Assembly (NCBI RefSeq): GCF_001074975.1
Contig: NZ_JUUO01000127.1
Location: 104,778 to 168,777 of the forward strand
Direction of reading: 5' to 3'
DNA: 64,000 bases
Origin: Streptococcus pseudopneumoniae
GTDB lineage: Bacteria > Bacillota > Bacilli > Lactobacillales > Streptococcaceae
Both the position numbers and the translations under genes were made by a program. Numbering within the stretch: position 1 is the stretch's first letter; every line of letters begins with the position of its first letter. Below, in pieces: positions 41,238 to 52,371 of the stretch. Below the pieces are notes generated by a model that worked only from the letters and a program-made list of their open reading frames with translations, made no database searches and had not been told where the DNA came from.

Positions 41238-41977
41238 TGGCAAAATTAAAAATTGATGTAAATGACTTACATAAGCAATATGGAAAAAATGAGGTTTTAA
41301 AAGGAATCACGACTAAATTCTATGAAGGAGATGTTGTTTGTATCATCGGCCCTTCAGGTTCTGGTAAATCAACCTTCCTCCGTAGCCTCAATCTTCTCGA
41401 AGAAGTTACTAGTGGTCACATCACTGTGAACGGCTATGATTTAACTGAAAAAACAACCAACGTTGACCACGTTCGTGAAAATATCGGAATGGTGTTCCAA
41501 CACTTCAACCTCTTCCCTCATATGTCTGTTTTGGACAACATCACCTTTGCTCCTATTGAGCACAAGTTGATGACTAAGGAAGAAGCTGAGAAATTAGGAA
41601 TGGAGTTGCTTGAAAAGGTTGGTCTAGCAGATAAAGCTAATGCCAACCCAGATAGCCTATCAGGTGGTCAAAAGCAACGTGTAGCCATCGCTCGTGGACT
41701 AGCAATGAATCCAGACATCATGCTCTTCGATGAACCTACTTCTGCCCTTGACCCTGAGATGGTTGGAGACGTACTGAACGTTATGAAGGAATTGGCTGAG
41801 CAAGGTATGACCATGATTATCGTAACCCATGAGATGGGATTTGCTCGTCAGGTTGCTAACCGCGTTATCTTTACTGCAGATGGTGAATTCCTTGAAGACG
41901 GAACACCTGACCAAATCTTTGACAACCCACAACACCCACGTCTGAAAGATTTCTTAGACAAGGTCTTAAACGTCTAA
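41237..41977 (+). CDS. glnQ: Glutamine-type ABC transporter ATP-binding protein
   Basis: 246 aa. Walker [10 protein letters not shown] (38-46), Q-loop [11 protein letters not shown], signature [17 protein letters not shown], Walker [16 protein letters not shown] and the switch His in [15 protein letters not shown]. It shares a base with the glnHP stop (TAATG), so the two are coupled. It powers glutamine/polar amino acid import. Confidence 0.96.
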   Translation: MAKLKIDVNDLHKQYGKNEVLKGITTKFYEGDVVCIIGPSGSGKSTFLRSLNLLEEVTSGHITVNGYDLTEKTTNVDHVRENIGMVFQHFNLFPHMSVLDNITFAPIEHKLMTKEEAEKLGMELLEKVGLADKANANPDSLSGGQKQRVAIARGLAMNPDIMLFDEPTSALDPEMVGDVLNVMKELAEQGMTMIIVTHEMGFARQVANRVIFTADGEFLEDGTPDQIFDNPQHPRLKDFLDKVLNV

Positions 41978-41981
41978 ACTC

Positions 41982-42013
41982 AAACTGTAAGGATTTCCTT
42001 GCAGTTTTTTTCT
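41982..42013 (+). terminator. Terminator after glnQ
   Basis: AAACTGTAAGG and CCTTGCAGTTT with an ATTT loop, followed by TTTTT. Confidence 0.8.
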
Positions 42014-42127
42014 ATCTCGTATTGGATTTTTTGATTTTTCGGAAAATTATGTTAGAATTAAGTTTATGAAATGAGATTTCCTCATACCTAGCAAGACTAG
42101 GAATAAAAATAGAAATTAGGTAGCTAG

Positions 42128-43615
42128 ATGTCATCTAAGGTTATTGTTACAATTTTCGGTGCGAGTGGAGACCTGGCTAAACGCAAGCTCTACCCTTCCC
42201 TTTTTAGACTATATAAATCCGGCAATCTTTCCGAGCACTTTGCAGTTATTGGAACTGCCCGTCGTCCTTGGAGCAAGGAATATTTTGAATCTGTTGTAGT
42301 CGAATCTATCCTTGATTTGGCAGATAGTACCGAACAGGCTCAAGAGTTCGCTAGCCACTTCTACTATCAAAGTCATGATGTCAATGATACAGAGCACTAC
42401 ATTGCTTTACGTCAATTGCAGGCTGAACTAAATGACAAATATCAAGCTGAACACAACAAGCTCTTCTTCTTGTCTATGGCGCCTCAGTTCTTTGGAACTA
42501 TTGCCAAACATCTCAAGTCTGAAAACATTGTAGATGGTAAAGGTTTTGAACGTTTAATCGTTGAGAAACCATTTGGTACAGATTACGCAACTGCAAGCAA
42601 GTTGAATGACGAACTCCTAGCAACATTTGACGAAGAACAAATTTTCCGTATCGACCATTATCTTGGTAAGGAAATGATCCAAAGCATCTTTGCAGTTCGC
42701 TTTGCAAACTTGATTTTTGAAAATGTTTGGAACAAGGACTTTATCGACAATGTTCAAATTACCTTTGCGGAGCGCTTAGGTGTTGAAGAACGCGGTGGCT
42801 ACTATGATCAATCTGGTGCCCTCCGCGACATGGTACAAAACCATACACTACAACTTCTTTCTCTGCTTGCCATGGACAAACCAGCAAGCTTCACAAAAGA
42901 CGAGATTCGTGCTGAAAAGATTAAGGTCTTTAAAAACCTCTATCACCCAACTGATGAAGAACTTAAAGAACACTTTATCCGTGGGCAATACCGCTCTGGT
43001 AAGATTGATGGTATGAAGTATATCTCTTACCGTAGTGAGCCAAATGTGAATCCAGAATCTACAACTGAAACCTTTGCATCTGGTGCCTTCTTTGTAGACA
43101 GTGATCGATTCCGTGGTGTTCCTTTCTTCTTCCGTACAGGTAAACGACTGACTGAAAAAGGAACTCATGTCAACATCGTCTTTAAACAAATGGATTCTAT
43201 CTTTGGAGAACCACTTGCTCCAAATATTTTGACTATCTATATCCAACCAACAGAAGGTTTCTCTCTTAGCCTAAATGGGAAGCAAGTAGGAGAAGAGTTC
43301 AATTTGGTTCCTAACTCACTTGATTACCGTACAGATGCGACCGCTACTGGTGCTTCTCCTGAACCATACGAGAAATTGATTTATGATGTCCTAAATAACA
43401 ATTCAACTAACTTTAGCCACTGGGATGAAGTTGGTGCGTCATGGAAATTGATTGACCGTATCGAAGAGCTCTGGGCTGAAAATGATGCCCCACTTCATGA
43501 CTATAAAGCTGGAAGTATGGGACCTCAAGCCAGCTTTGACTTACTTGAAAAATTCGATGCCAAATGGACTTGGCAACCAGATATTGCCTATCGTCAAGAT
43601 AGTCGCTTAGAATAA
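42128..43615 (+). CDS. zwf: Glucose-6-phosphate 1-dehydrogenase
   Basis: 495 aa, full length. NADP loop GASGDLAKRKLYPSLF (11-26), the substrate motif RIDHYLGKE (around 173-181), KPFGTD with the catalytic Lys, and FRTGKRLTEK. It makes NADPH and feeds the pentose phosphate pathway. The promoter candidate TTGATT-N16-TAGAAT lies near 42026-42053. The ribosome site is weak (ATTAGGTAG). Confidence 0.97.
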   Translation: MSSKVIVTIFGASGDLAKRKLYPSLFRLYKSGNLSEHFAVIGTARRPWSKEYFESVVVESILDLADSTEQAQEFASHFYYQSHDVNDTEHYIALRQLQAELNDKYQAEHNKLFFLSMAPQFFGTIAKHLKSENIVDGKGFERLIVEKPFGTDYATASKLNDELLATFDEEQIFRIDHYLGKEMIQSIFAVRFANLIFENVWNKDFIDNVQITFAERLGVEERGGYYDQSGALRDMVQNHTLQLLSLLAMDKPASFTKDEIRAEKIKVFKNLYHPTDEELKEHFIRGQYRSGKIDGMKYISYRSEPNVNPESTTETFASGAFFVDSDRFRGVPFFFRTGKRLTEKGTHVNIVFKQMDSIFGEPLAPNILTIYIQPTEGFSLSLNGKQVGEEFNLVPNSLDYRTDATATGASPEPYEKLIYDVLNNNSTNFSHWDEVGASWKLIDRIEELWAENDAPLHDYKAGSMGPQASFDLLEKFDAKWTWQPDIAYRQDSRLE

Positions 43616-43652
43616 AAAAATTTCCTGCAAGTTTACGCCTTGCAGGATTTTT
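43613..43652. terminator. Bidirectional terminator between zwf and ftsY
   Basis: TCCTGCAAG, 7-base loop, CTTGCAGGA, with A run on the left and T run on the right. It serves both convergent genes. Confidence 0.85.
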
Positions 43653-43660
43653 GCTTCTGA

Positions 43661-44944
43661 TTAGATTAAGCCTTCCAAGAGACCTTTCATAAAGTTTTCT
43701 GAGTTAAACTCTCCAATATCATCGATTTTTTCACCAAAACCAATCAATTTTACAGGAATATTGAGTTCTTCTCGGATGGCTAGAACAACACCGCCTCGAG
43801 CTGTTCCATCAATCTTAGTCAAGACAATTCCTGTCAAAGGGGTAATTTTTGAAAATTCTTTGGCCTGTACAAGAGCATTTTGACCTGTTGATGCATCAAG
43901 AGCCAAGAAGGTTTCGTGGGGTGCTTCTGGCACAACACGTTTGATAATACGACCAATCTTTTCCAACTCAGCCATGAGGTTGTCCTTATTTTGCAGACGA
44001 CCAGCAGTATCAATCATAAGAATATCGATACTTTCAGCGACAGCACGCTCCATGCCATCAAAGACTACACTGGCTGGGTCAGCTTTTTCAGGTCCAGTCA
44101 CTACTGGAACATCTACACGTCGACCCCATTCAGCTAGCTGGGCTACTGCCCCTGCACGGAAGGTATCTGCCGCAACCAACATGACCTTCTTACCAGCTTG
44201 TTTGTAGCGGTGGGCTAATTTTCCGATAGAAGTTGTTTTCCCAACACCATTAACCCCCACAAAGAGCATGACTGTCAAGCCATCTTGGAAGTGAATACTT
44301 TCATCGTAGTTGCCATCCTTTTCATAAAGCTCAACCAATTTCTCAATGATGACACGGCGAAGTGCATCAGGTTTTTTGGCGTTTTCAAGCTTGGCTTCGT
44401 AGCGTAACTCCTCTGTTAAGTTAGAAGCGACCTGGACACCAACGTCACTCATAATCAGTAGTTCTTCCAGTTCCTCGAAAAATTCTTCATCAACAGAGCG
44501 GAAATTGGCAAAGAAGGCATTCAAACGAGCACCAAATCCTGTACGAGTTTTCTTGAGACTTCGGTCATATTTTTCCTGAACAGTTTCTTCTGCTTGAGGC
44601 CTTTCTGCTTCAAGAACTTCAAAACTATTTTCTTCTACAGTTTCTAGGAGCTCAGTATTATCTTCCTCTGCGACTTCTTGTGAGTTTGGAAATTCTTCTA
44701 TTTCTTCTTGATGAACCTCAACGACTGGCTCTGAATCCGTACTTTCTTCAACTGTGACTTGGATTTTCTCTTCTTCAAACACAGCTTCTTCAGCAATTTC
44801 TGCTTCTTCCTGAGGAACTTCCTCAGCTTCTGTAAGGGTAGGCTCAACATCTTCAGACAAATCAAGATTTTCCAGAGCTTCTTTTACAACTTCTTTGATT
44901 TTAGGTTCTTCTTTTTTTCCGAATAGACGGTCAAATAATCCCAT
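43661..44944 (-). CDS. ftsY: Signal recognition particle receptor FtsY
   Basis: 427 aa. The acidic A domain (residues 15-130, many Glu) is followed by the N domain and the GTPase G domain with GVNGVGKTTS (P loop), DTFRAGAVAQL, DTAGR and TKIDG. It docks SRP-ribosome complexes at the membrane. It is the last gene of the leftward rnc-smc cluster, 3 bases beyond the HAD gene. Confidence 0.97.
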   Translation of the reverse strand: MGLFDRLFGKKEEPKIKEVVKEALENLDLSEDVEPTLTEAEEVPQEEAEIAEEAVFEEEKIQVTVEESTDSEPVVEVHQEEIEEFPNSQEVAEEDNTELLETVEENSFEVLEAERPQAEETVQEKYDRSLKKTRTGFGARLNAFFANFRSVDEEFFEELEELLIMSDVGVQVASNLTEELRYEAKLENAKKPDALRRVIIEKLVELYEKDGNYDESIHFQDGLTVMLFVGVNGVGKTTSIGKLAHRYKQAGKKVMLVAADTFRAGAVAQLAEWGRRVDVPVVTGPEKADPASVVFDGMERAVAESIDILMIDTAGRLQNKDNLMAELEKIGRIIKRVVPEAPHETFLALDASTGQNALVQAKEFSKITPLTGIVLTKIDGTARGGVVLAIREELNIPVKLIGFGEKIDDIGEFNSENFMKGLLEGLI

Positions 44945-44947
44945 ATC

Positions 44948-45766
44948 TTAGTTCTCCTTTAGCACATATTCTTCAATAGCCCAGGCAACAGCTTCTTCAT
45001 CATTGGTCATTGGAGTCACTACATTTGCGACTGCCTTGACTTCAGGAACAGCGTTTTGCATGGCAACACCGAGCCCTGCCCACTCAATCATAGAAAGGTC
45101 ATTGGCCTCATCACCACAGGCCATAACTTGGCTTTGGTCTATTCCTAGATGGCTGATTAGTTTTGCTAAACCTGTTGCTTTATGAACATTCTTTGGTGAC
45201 CACTCTAGCAACATTTCACGTGATTTAAAGATTTCATATTGGTCAAACAATTCTGGAGAAATCTTCTGAATAGCTGCATCCAAGGGTTCTTGAGCAAAGG
45301 CAGTCACGCATTTATTATAGGTCATTTGACTAGACAAGTCTTCAAAGTCCACTGGAACAAAAGTCAAAGCTGGATTGAATTTGGCATAAAGACTTTCTTG
45401 GTCAGATTGAATTTGATAAACAGTTCCTTCTGAGATAGCATCAAGAGGCAGTGATAATTTCTCTGTTTCTTCATACAAGCGTGCCACATCATCATATGAA
45501 AAGACTGTTTTATCAAGGATTTCACCTGTATTTTTCTGAACCAAACCACCATTAAATGTAATCGTATACTCATCTTCATGGCCGTCAGTCCCTAGCTCAT
45601 GGAGAAAGAAATCCATAGCTTTTAAGGGACGACCAGTTGTCAATACAACCTTAATACCACGATCACGCGCAGCTTTCAAGGTTGTCTTGGTACGATCCGT
45701 CAGCTTTTTATCAGTAGTCAGCAAGGTCCCATCCAAGTCCAATGCAATCAATTTTATATCTGCCAT
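44948..45766 (-). CDS. Cof-type HAD hydrolase
   Basis: 272 aa. HAD motif I LDLDGTLL (residues 8-15), motif II TTGR, motif III K near 194, motif IV GDEANDLSM. Cof-like phosphatases usually act on phosphorylated sugars or cofactors; the substrate is unknown. It directly follows a sister HAD gene with one-base overlap, so the pair probably arose by duplication. Confidence 0.9.
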   Translation of the reverse strand: MADIKLIALDLDGTLLTTDKKLTDRTKTTLKAARDRGIKVVLTTGRPLKAMDFFLHELGTDGHEDEYTITFNGGLVQKNTGEILDKTVFSYDDVARLYEETEKLSLPLDAISEGTVYQIQSDQESLYAKFNPALTFVPVDFEDLSSQMTYNKCVTAFAQEPLDAAIQKISPELFDQYEIFKSREMLLEWSPKNVHKATGLAKLISHLGIDQSQVMACGDEANDLSMIEWAGLGVAMQNAVPEVKAVANVVTPMTNDEEAVAWAIEEYVLKEN

Positions 45767-46560
45767 TATAAGCCCTCCATATAAGCTATAACCGACTGGT
45801 CTTTATGGTGACCAATCACAGTCTCTGCTAATTCTAAAATTTCTGATCGTGCATTTTCAGGAGCTACAGGATGTCCCACAACCTGCATCATATGCAAGTC
45901 ATTTAGATTGTCTCCAAAAGCCATAACCTGATCCATTGTGATACCAAGTTTTTTAGCTAATTCAACAATGGCCACACCCTTATCAACATAGTCCAGAACA
46001 ATATCAATGGATTCAAAGCCAGTTGTCATGGCCTTAACACCAGGAACGTTTTCGTTTACCCAAGCTTCCCCAGCTTCCAGCGTTTCTTCTGTGAAGTTGG
46101 TTGTAAATTTGAAAATGTCATCTGTGATATCTTCTAAACTCGCTACTTTTTGGATATTTTCGTTATAATGCTGACTCTCTTTCAAATAAGTTTCATCAAC
46201 CGTATCTAGAACATAAGAGCCTCTTTTCCCTGTTAAAAGCAATTTATTGATATCTACATAAGGTGACGTTTTCAGCTTTTCAAAAGTCGTCAAATAAAAC
46301 TCACGAGACATGGTCGCTTCATACAAGTCTTGACCTTGATATTCTACCAAACTGCCATTTTCCGCAATGAAAATAATATCCTCACGAACATCAGCAAATA
46401 ATTTTTCTAGAGATAAAAATCCGCGCCCCGAAGCCACCGCAAAGTAAATCCCTTTTTCCTTGTAGGAAACCAAGAGAGACTTGAGGCGGTCCATATCAAA
46501 GCACCCATTCCCATCTAGGAAGGTTCCATCCATATCTGTTGCTACTAGTTTAATTGTCAT
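45766..46560 (-). CDS. Cof-type HAD hydrolase (second copy)
   Basis: 264 aa. Motif I TDMDGTFLD, motif II ASGRG, motif IV GDNLNDLHM. It overlaps smc by 4 bases (ATGA). Closely related in architecture to the next gene; substrate unknown. Confidence 0.9.
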   Translation of the reverse strand: MTIKLVATDMDGTFLDGNGCFDMDRLKSLLVSYKEKGIYFAVASGRGFLSLEKLFADVREDIIFIAENGSLVEYQGQDLYEATMSREFYLTTFEKLKTSPYVDINKLLLTGKRGSYVLDTVDETYLKESQHYNENIQKVASLEDITDDIFKFTTNFTEETLEAGEAWVNENVPGVKAMTTGFESIDIVLDYVDKGVAIVELAKKLGITMDQVMAFGDNLNDLHMMQVVGHPVAPENARSEILELAETVIGHHKDQSVIAYMEGL

Positions 46561-49500
46561 CCTTCAATACTTTCTAAATCTTTTAACTTCACAGAAACAA
46601 TTTTTGAGACACCTGATTCTTGCATGGTCACTCCATAGATGGAATCAGCCGCCGCCATAGTTCCCTTACGGTGGGTTACGACGATAAACTGGCTATCCTT
46701 GTCAAAACGGTTGAGGTAATCTCCAAAGCGTTTAACATTGGCTTCGTCCAGCGCAGCCTCTACCTCATCCAAGATAACAAAAGGGATAGTCTTAACTCGA
46801 ATGATAGAGAAAAGCAAAGCAAGAGCCGATAGAGCTTTTTCACCACCACTCATGAGGTTAAGAGACTGGATTTTCTTGCCTGGTGGTTGGACAGAAATCT
46901 CAACCCCAGCTGTCAGCAGGTCTCCTTCAGTCAAGATCAAGTCTGCCTGTCCTCCACAAAACATCTGCTTGAAGGTCACTTTAAAGGACTCACGAATAGC
47001 TTCAAAGGTTGATTTAAAGCGTTCCTTGACCTCATCATTCATCTCTGTAATGGTTTCAAGAAGCAAATTTTTCGCTGACAAAATGTCATCTCGCTGACTA
47101 TTCAAGAAATCCAGACGGTTGTGGACTTCTTCATACTGGTCAATAGCTTCTATATTGACAGGACCCAGTGAGCGAATAGCCTTCTCTAAATCCTTAACCT
47201 CTTGCTCTGCCAGATTGAGATTTTCCAACTCATGCGCCTTTTCTAGAGCTTCAGTATAGCTAATCTGGTACTGGTCTGTTAATTGACTTTGTAAATGGCG
47301 CAAGCGCTCGCTGACTTTTTCTTTCTTGGCTTCAGCACGTGTTTGCTTGCGAATCCACTCCTCATTCTGCTGGCGAGCCTGGTCCAAATGACTAGCAATA
47401 TCATCTAGTTGACCTTCAATATCATCCAATTCAAACTGCTTGCGAATCAAACCTTGTTGGAGATTTGTTTTCTGAGTTTTGGCTTCTTCAGCCTGTTGAC
47501 TGAGCAGTTCTGTATCAACCTTCTCCAGATTATCAACCTTTTCTTGAAGAAGGCGCTGGATCTCCTCTTGTTCGATATCTAGATTATTTAGTTCCTTACC
47601 TAAACGTTCAATATCCGCAACTTCGTAACGTTTTTGCCCTAGCAATTCTGTCTTAAGCAGGCGAGCTTGCGCTAGCTCTTCTTGCAAGTTTTGATAACGT
47701 TCTTGGATGGCATTTTTGTTAGACTTAATCTCTTCAATCTCAGCTTCCAAAGTTTGCTTGTCACTGGCGATTGCAGCAAGGCGCTCCTGGCATTTTTCCT
47801 TATCTGCTTGCCAATCTCCTTCAGAAAGACGATCTAATTCCTCTACTTGAAGTTTCCAAAGAGTTTCTAATTCTTCAACTTGCTGACTGGTTTGCTGATA
47901 AGCGAGGGACAAGCCTTGCTCCTGAATACGAGCCTGCTCTCCTTGAGATTTGATGGCTTCTAATCTTTCTGTCAACGTAGCCATCTCGTCTTGTAAGGTC
48001 TTCAAACTCGACTCTTCTGAACGCAAGCTTGCTTCTTCTTCAGCAATTTCTTTTTGTAATTGCTCCAGTTCTGGCTTGATAAAAATGCTGTTATTCTGGC
48101 GATTGGCACCACCTGCATAAGAACCACCTGTGCGCAACTCTGTCCCATCCAATGTCACCATACGAACCTGATAATGAACCTGGCGAGCTGCTGCACGCGC
48201 ATGTTCCACGCTATCAAAAATAGCTGTCGTGGCTAGCAAATTCTTGAAAATAGCTTCTAGTCTAGTATCGAATGTCACCAGCTCATCTGCCATGCCCAGA
48301 AATCCTGGACTTGTAGCAATAGCATCTTGATTCTGACTAGAAATCGTACGGGCCTTGATCGTTGTCAACGGAAGGAAGGTCGCACGACCAGCTCTGGTTC
48401 GTTTAAGGAAATCAATGGCTCTAGTTGCTGCATGTTCATCTTCCACAATAATATGCTGACTGCTTGCACCAAGCGCAATCTCAAGGGCAGTTTGATAATG
48501 CACATCAAAGGTCAGGTGCTCACTAACTGCCCCAATAATCCCACCAAGACGGTCTTTTTCTTGGAGAACACTCTTAACACCTGCATAAAAGTTACTATGA
48601 TTTCTCAGGATGTTTTCCAAACTTTGAGCTCTGGCCTGCTTGTTTTTAAGACTATCCAAACGGTCAAAGAGTTGACTTTGTTGAGCTTGATAGGAAGTTT
48701 TCTGCTCCTCTTGCTCCTTGGCACAGATTTGGTAATCAGCCAATAATTTCTGAACCTGCTCCTTGGCAGTTTCAAGCTCAGCCTCTTGCTGACTTGCCTT
48801 TTCTTTAGTTGTAGCCAGTTGTTCTTTGAGCTTTTCTAATTGATCTGCTTGTTTTTGAGAAAGCTGACGGCTATTTTCTAATTCATTCTCGATGCGGGTC
48901 AGTTGGTTTGAGACATCCGCTTCTTCCTGTAAAAGCGCTACAAAGCGCTCACGTAAGTGCTCAATCATCTGATCAGGATCATCTGAAAAAGCTAGCAATT
49001 CAGCCTCTAATCGATTCAGTTTTTGATTATTTTGGACTAGATTTTCCTCTAAAAGTGCTAAAGAGCTTTCCTTATCAGATTTTTCTTTGCTGAGCGAATT
49101 TCTCTTATCCTCCAAAGCAGCCAAACGGGCTTGTGCTTCCTGTTGATTGAGGGCTACTTGCTCAGATTCCAGTTTCGATAGAGCTAATTTTCTCTCTAAA
49201 TCACTAATCAGACTGGTCAAATCCATCAAACTTCCTTGATCTTTAGCCATTTCAGCCTGTAAATCTTGACGTTGCTTCTTGAGATTTTGATTTTCCTCTT
49301 CTTGTTTTTCACGCTTTTGGTAATAACTCTTCAAGAGTTCCTGAACCTGTGCCAACTCTTCTTCTGTCGACTCTAATTCAGCCTTATTTTCCTTGATTTG
49401 AGCAACCAGAACGTCTAAATAAATAGCCTTACGTTGACCTTCCAAATCTAGAAACTTACGAGCATTTTCAGCTTGCTTCTCAAGAGGCTTGATTTGATTA

Positions 49501-50096
49501 TCCAACTCGTAGATGATGTCCTCTAAGCGGTCTAAATTATCCTGAGTTTGTTGCAGTTTACTCTCAGTTTCTTTTCTGCGAGTCTTGTATTTTAAAACTC
49601 CAGCAGCTTCTTCAAAAATAGCTCTGCGTTCCTCAGGCTTGGAATTAAAAATCTCCTCAACCTTCCCTTGAGAAATAATAGAGAAGGAATCTCGTCCCAA
49701 ACCTGTATCCAAGAAAAGATCATGAATATCACGCAGACGGACTTTCTTGCCGTCAATTTTGTATTCGCTATCTCCACTACGATAGATATGGCGTTCTACC
49801 CTGATTTCTTGGCCTGCATCCTTGATAAATCCATCATTATTATCCAGAGTCACAACTACAGAAGCATAATTGAGCGGTTTGCGACTTTCAGTTCCAGCAA
49901 AGATGACATCCGGCATCTTACCACCACGGAGACTCTTAACACTTGACTCCCCTAAGGCCCAACGCAGACTTTCTGTAATATTCGACTTTCCAGATCCATT
50001 GGGTCCCACAACTGCCGTCACACCTTGGTCAAAGACGACCTTGGTCTTATCAGCAAAAGACTTGAATCCCTGAATTTCGATTTCCTTTAAATACAT
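46557..50096 (-). CDS. smc: Chromosome condensation protein Smc
   Basis: 1179 aa, full length. Walker [10 protein letters not shown] (31-39), a long coiled coil (about 165-500 and 680-1010) around a hinge (residues 515-640, with YAGVKSVLQ and [11 protein letters not shown]), then the C-terminal signature [18 protein letters not shown] and Walker [17 protein letters not shown]. It compacts and segregates chromosomes with ScpAB. It overlaps rnc by 10 bases. Confidence 0.98.
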
Positions 50097-50785
50097 GAAT
50101 CCAGCCCTTTCTCAACGGCATTTTTGGCAGCTTCCTGCTCTGCTAATTTCTTAGAACGGCCTTGACCTTGACCGATGCTCTTACCTTCAACAAGAACTTC
50201 TACATCAAAAACCTTATCATGGGCAGGACCCGTTTCGGAAATCACCTGATAACGGATTGCCACATCCCCATTGACCTGAAGCAACTCTTGGAGATGGGTT
50301 TTGTAGTCTGTAATCATCTCAAACTCGCCTGCTTCTACCTTAGGTATCATGACTTGATAGATAAATTCCTTGACCTTGGCCACATCCTTGTCCAAAAGGA
50401 GGGCACCAAGAAAGGCTTCAAAGGCATCACCAAGAATGGTGTCACGATTGCGTCCACCAGACTTTTCTTCCCCCTTACCAAGTTTGATAAACTGATCAAA
50501 CTGGCAATCACGCGCAAAACCAGCCAAACTCTCCTCACGGACAATCATGGCACGGAGTTTAGACAAGTCCCCCTCAGGCTTTTTAGGATATTTTTTATAC
50601 AGATATTCTGAAATCAATAACTGTAGAACAGCGTCTCCTAAAAATTCCAAGCGTTCATTGTGTGAAATTTTTAAGAGGCGGTGCTCATTGGCATAACTCG
50701 TATGAGTAAAGGCAGTTTCCAGTAAATTTTTGTCTGCAAATTCGATTGCAAAATGGTTTTTAAGTACAGTTTGTAATTCTTTCAT
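50087..50785 (-). CDS. rnc: Ribonuclease III
   Basis: 232 aa. RNase III signature [12 protein letters not shown] (43-54), the catalytic E/D in [12 protein letters not shown], and a C-terminal double-strand RNA-binding domain ([18 protein letters not shown]...[18 protein letters not shown]). It processes rRNA and regulatory RNA. It heads the rnc-smc-HAD-HAD-ftsY group. Confidence 0.97.
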
Positions 50786-50819
50786 ACCAACCTCTTTCTA
50801 ACTGATAACAGTCCTTTTT

Positions 50820-50868
50820 ATTATATCAAAAAAAGCCCCCTGAGTCACTTTAAAACGGGACTGAAGGG
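50820..50868 (-). promoter_or_regulatory. rnc promoter overlapping an upstream terminator
   Basis: On the - strand GTGACT (50843-50848), 17-base spacer, TGA-TATAAT (50820-50825). The spacer is the T run and stem of a hairpin (CCCCTTCAGTC with GACTCAGGGG, 50834-50868) that would end transcripts coming from the right. 50786-50819 is the rnc leader. Confidence 0.6.
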
Positions 50869-50903
50869 GATTTGGGCATTTTTTAAAATAAGATTTTCAG
50901 TTT

Positions 50904-51010
50904 TATACTCAATGAAAATCAAAGAGCAAACTAGGAAACTAGCCGCAGGCTGTACTTGAGTACGACAAGGCGACGTTGACGTGGTTTGAATTTGATTTTC
51001 GAAGAGTATT
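50904..51010 (-). repeat. BOX-type repeat, copy 2
   Basis: Begins TATACTCAATGAAAATCAAA and ends CGAAGAGTATT; includes CGACAAGGCGACGTTGACG, the segment of boxA used for BOX typing. Same orientation as the other two copies. Confidence 0.85.
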
Positions 51011-51035
51011 AGAGGCAAATTTGAGGCAGGATAAA

Positions 51036-51061
51036 CAAAAAGCCCTATTAAAGGCTTTTTT
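51036..51061 (-). terminator. Terminator of tRNA-Arg
   Basis: On the - strand AAAAAAGCC, loop TTTAATAG, GGCTTTTT. It lies 13 bases beyond the tRNA. Confidence 0.8.
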
Positions 51062-51073
51062 AGGATGTTTACA

Positions 51074-51145
51074 TCCACCCTGAGGGAATCGAACCCCCAT
51101 CTCAAGAACCGGAATCTTACGTGATATCCATTACACTAAGGGTGG
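51074..51145 (-). tRNA. tRNA-Arg(CCG)
   Basis: 72 bases including discriminator, no encoded CCA. Acceptor CCACCCT/AGGGTGG, D arm GTGTAATGGATATCAC, anticodon stem TAAGA/TCTTG with loop TTCCGGT (anticodon CCG), short variable AGAT, T arm GGGGG-TTCGATT-CCCTC. It reads CGG, a rare Arg codon here. Confidence 0.95.
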
Positions 51146-51156
51146 AAACTTGTTTT

Positions 51157-51185
51157 ATTATAACAGAAATTTGCTCTAATAACAA
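51157..51185 (-). promoter_or_regulatory. Promoter of tRNA-Arg
   Basis: On the - strand TTGTTA (51180-51185), 17-base spacer, TGT-TATAAT (51157-51162). AACTTGTT/AACAAGTT repeats flank it. Confidence 0.7.
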
Positions 51186-51211
51186 GTTTTTTTCTAGTGA
51201 GATAGCCCGTC

Positions 51212-52198
51212 TTAGTGGGAAGCATCCCCATTCCAGATGGAGTTTTTCACGATAACATAATCAACGTGTTTAAGGTCAGCAACCTGACGTCCACCTGCAT
51301 AGGAGATAGCACTTTGAAGGTCTTGTTCCATCTCAGTTAAAGTGTCTTGCAGATGACCTTTGGCAGGAAGCAAGATACGTTTGCCTTCCACATTTTTGTA
51401 AGCACCTTTTTGATATTGTGAGGCTGAACCGTAGTATTCTTTGAACTGTTCACCATCGACTTCAATCGTTTTCCCAGGACTTTCAATGTGACCTGCAAAG
51501 AGGGAACCAATCATGACCATGCTGGCACCGAAGCGGATAGACTTAGCAATGTCACCGTGTGTACGAATTCCTCCATCAGCAATAATCGGTTTACGTGCAG
51601 CCTTAGCACACCAGCGTAGAGCAGCTAACTGCCAACCACCTGTACCAAAACCAGTCTTGACCTTGGTAATACAAACCTTACCAGGACCAATTCCAACCTT
51701 AGTAGCATCCGCACCAGCATTTTCCAATTCACGCACAGCTTCTGGTGTTCCCACATTTCCAGCAATGACAAAAGTATCTGGCAATTCTCTCTTGATGTGT
51801 TGAATCATAGAAATCACGCTATCCGCATGACCATGGGCAATGTCAATCGTGATGTATTCTGGAGCATCAGCCTTGAGCTGGCTAACGAAATCATACTCAT
51901 AGTCCTTAACACCTACAGAGATAGAAGCAATGAGCCCTTGATCGTGCATACGTTTAATAAAAGGAATGCGCCCCGCCTCATCAAAACGGTGCATAATGTA
52001 GAAGTAACCACCTTTAGCTAGTTGCTCTGCTACATTTTCATCCAAAATCGTCTGCATATTAGCTGGTACAACAGGTAGTTTAAAAGTGTGATTTCCTAGA
52101 GTGACACTTGTATCTGCTTCTGCACGGCTCTTAATGACACATTTATTTGGAATCAATTGAATATCTTCGTAATCAAAAATTGGAAATTCATTTAACAT
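51212..52198 (-). CDS. guaC: GMP reductase
   Basis: 328 aa, IMPDH/GMPR family without CBS domains. [15 protein letters not shown] start, [19 protein letters not shown] with catalytic C176, and [23 protein letters not shown]. It converts GMP to IMP and NH3 with NADPH, joining guanine salvage to adenine supply. Single gene; no good ribosome site immediately before the ATG, so the leader may matter. Confidence 0.97.
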   Translation of the reverse strand: MLNEFPIFDYEDIQLIPNKCVIKSRAEADTSVTLGNHTFKLPVVPANMQTILDENVAEQLAKGGYFYIMHRFDEAGRIPFIKRMHDQGLIASISVGVKDYEYDFVSQLKADAPEYITIDIAHGHADSVISMIQHIKRELPDTFVIAGNVGTPEAVRELENAGADATKVGIGPGKVCITKVKTGFGTGGWQLAALRWCAKAARKPIIADGGIRTHGDIAKSIRFGASMVMIGSLFAGHIESPGKTIEVDGEQFKEYYGSASQYQKGAYKNVEGKRILLPAKGHLQDTLTEMEQDLQSAISYAGGRQVADLKHVDYVIVKNSIWNGDASH

Positions 52199-52304
52199 AT
52201 CGATGTCTCATTTCTTTTGTAATGACCTACCTATGCTTGCGCATCACTACGTCTTTTCCGACGTTTCCTTAATTTATTATAAACTAAAGTACAGTTTTTG
52301 TCAA
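52199..52304 (-). promoter_or_regulatory. guaC promoter and structured leader
   Basis: On the - strand TTGACA (52299-52304), 17-base spacer, TATAAT (52276-52281), both consensus. The roughly 70-base leader has three small perfect hairpins: ACGTC-GGAAAA-GACGT, ATGC-GCAA-GCAT and TCATT-N8-AATGA. It does not match the purine riboswitch pattern. Confidence 0.55.
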
Positions 52305-52371
52305 ATTATTTTATAGATTAAAATATATCGTTCGGATTTTATTTATTTAGATATAAAAAGTGGGGAGACTA

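Noticed and set aside
43661..46560. Possible frameshift between the two HAD hydrolase genes
   Set aside because: Both have complete motif sets and normal lengths; the one-base overlap is normal coupling.
50845..51105. Leftward reading frame of 86 codons across BOX copy 2 and the tRNA
   Set aside because: It overlaps a tRNA and a non-coding repeat, has no ribosome site and no protein-like composition.
52199..52304. Purine riboswitch upstream of guaC
   Set aside because: The three-way junction core and loop sequences of that class are absent.
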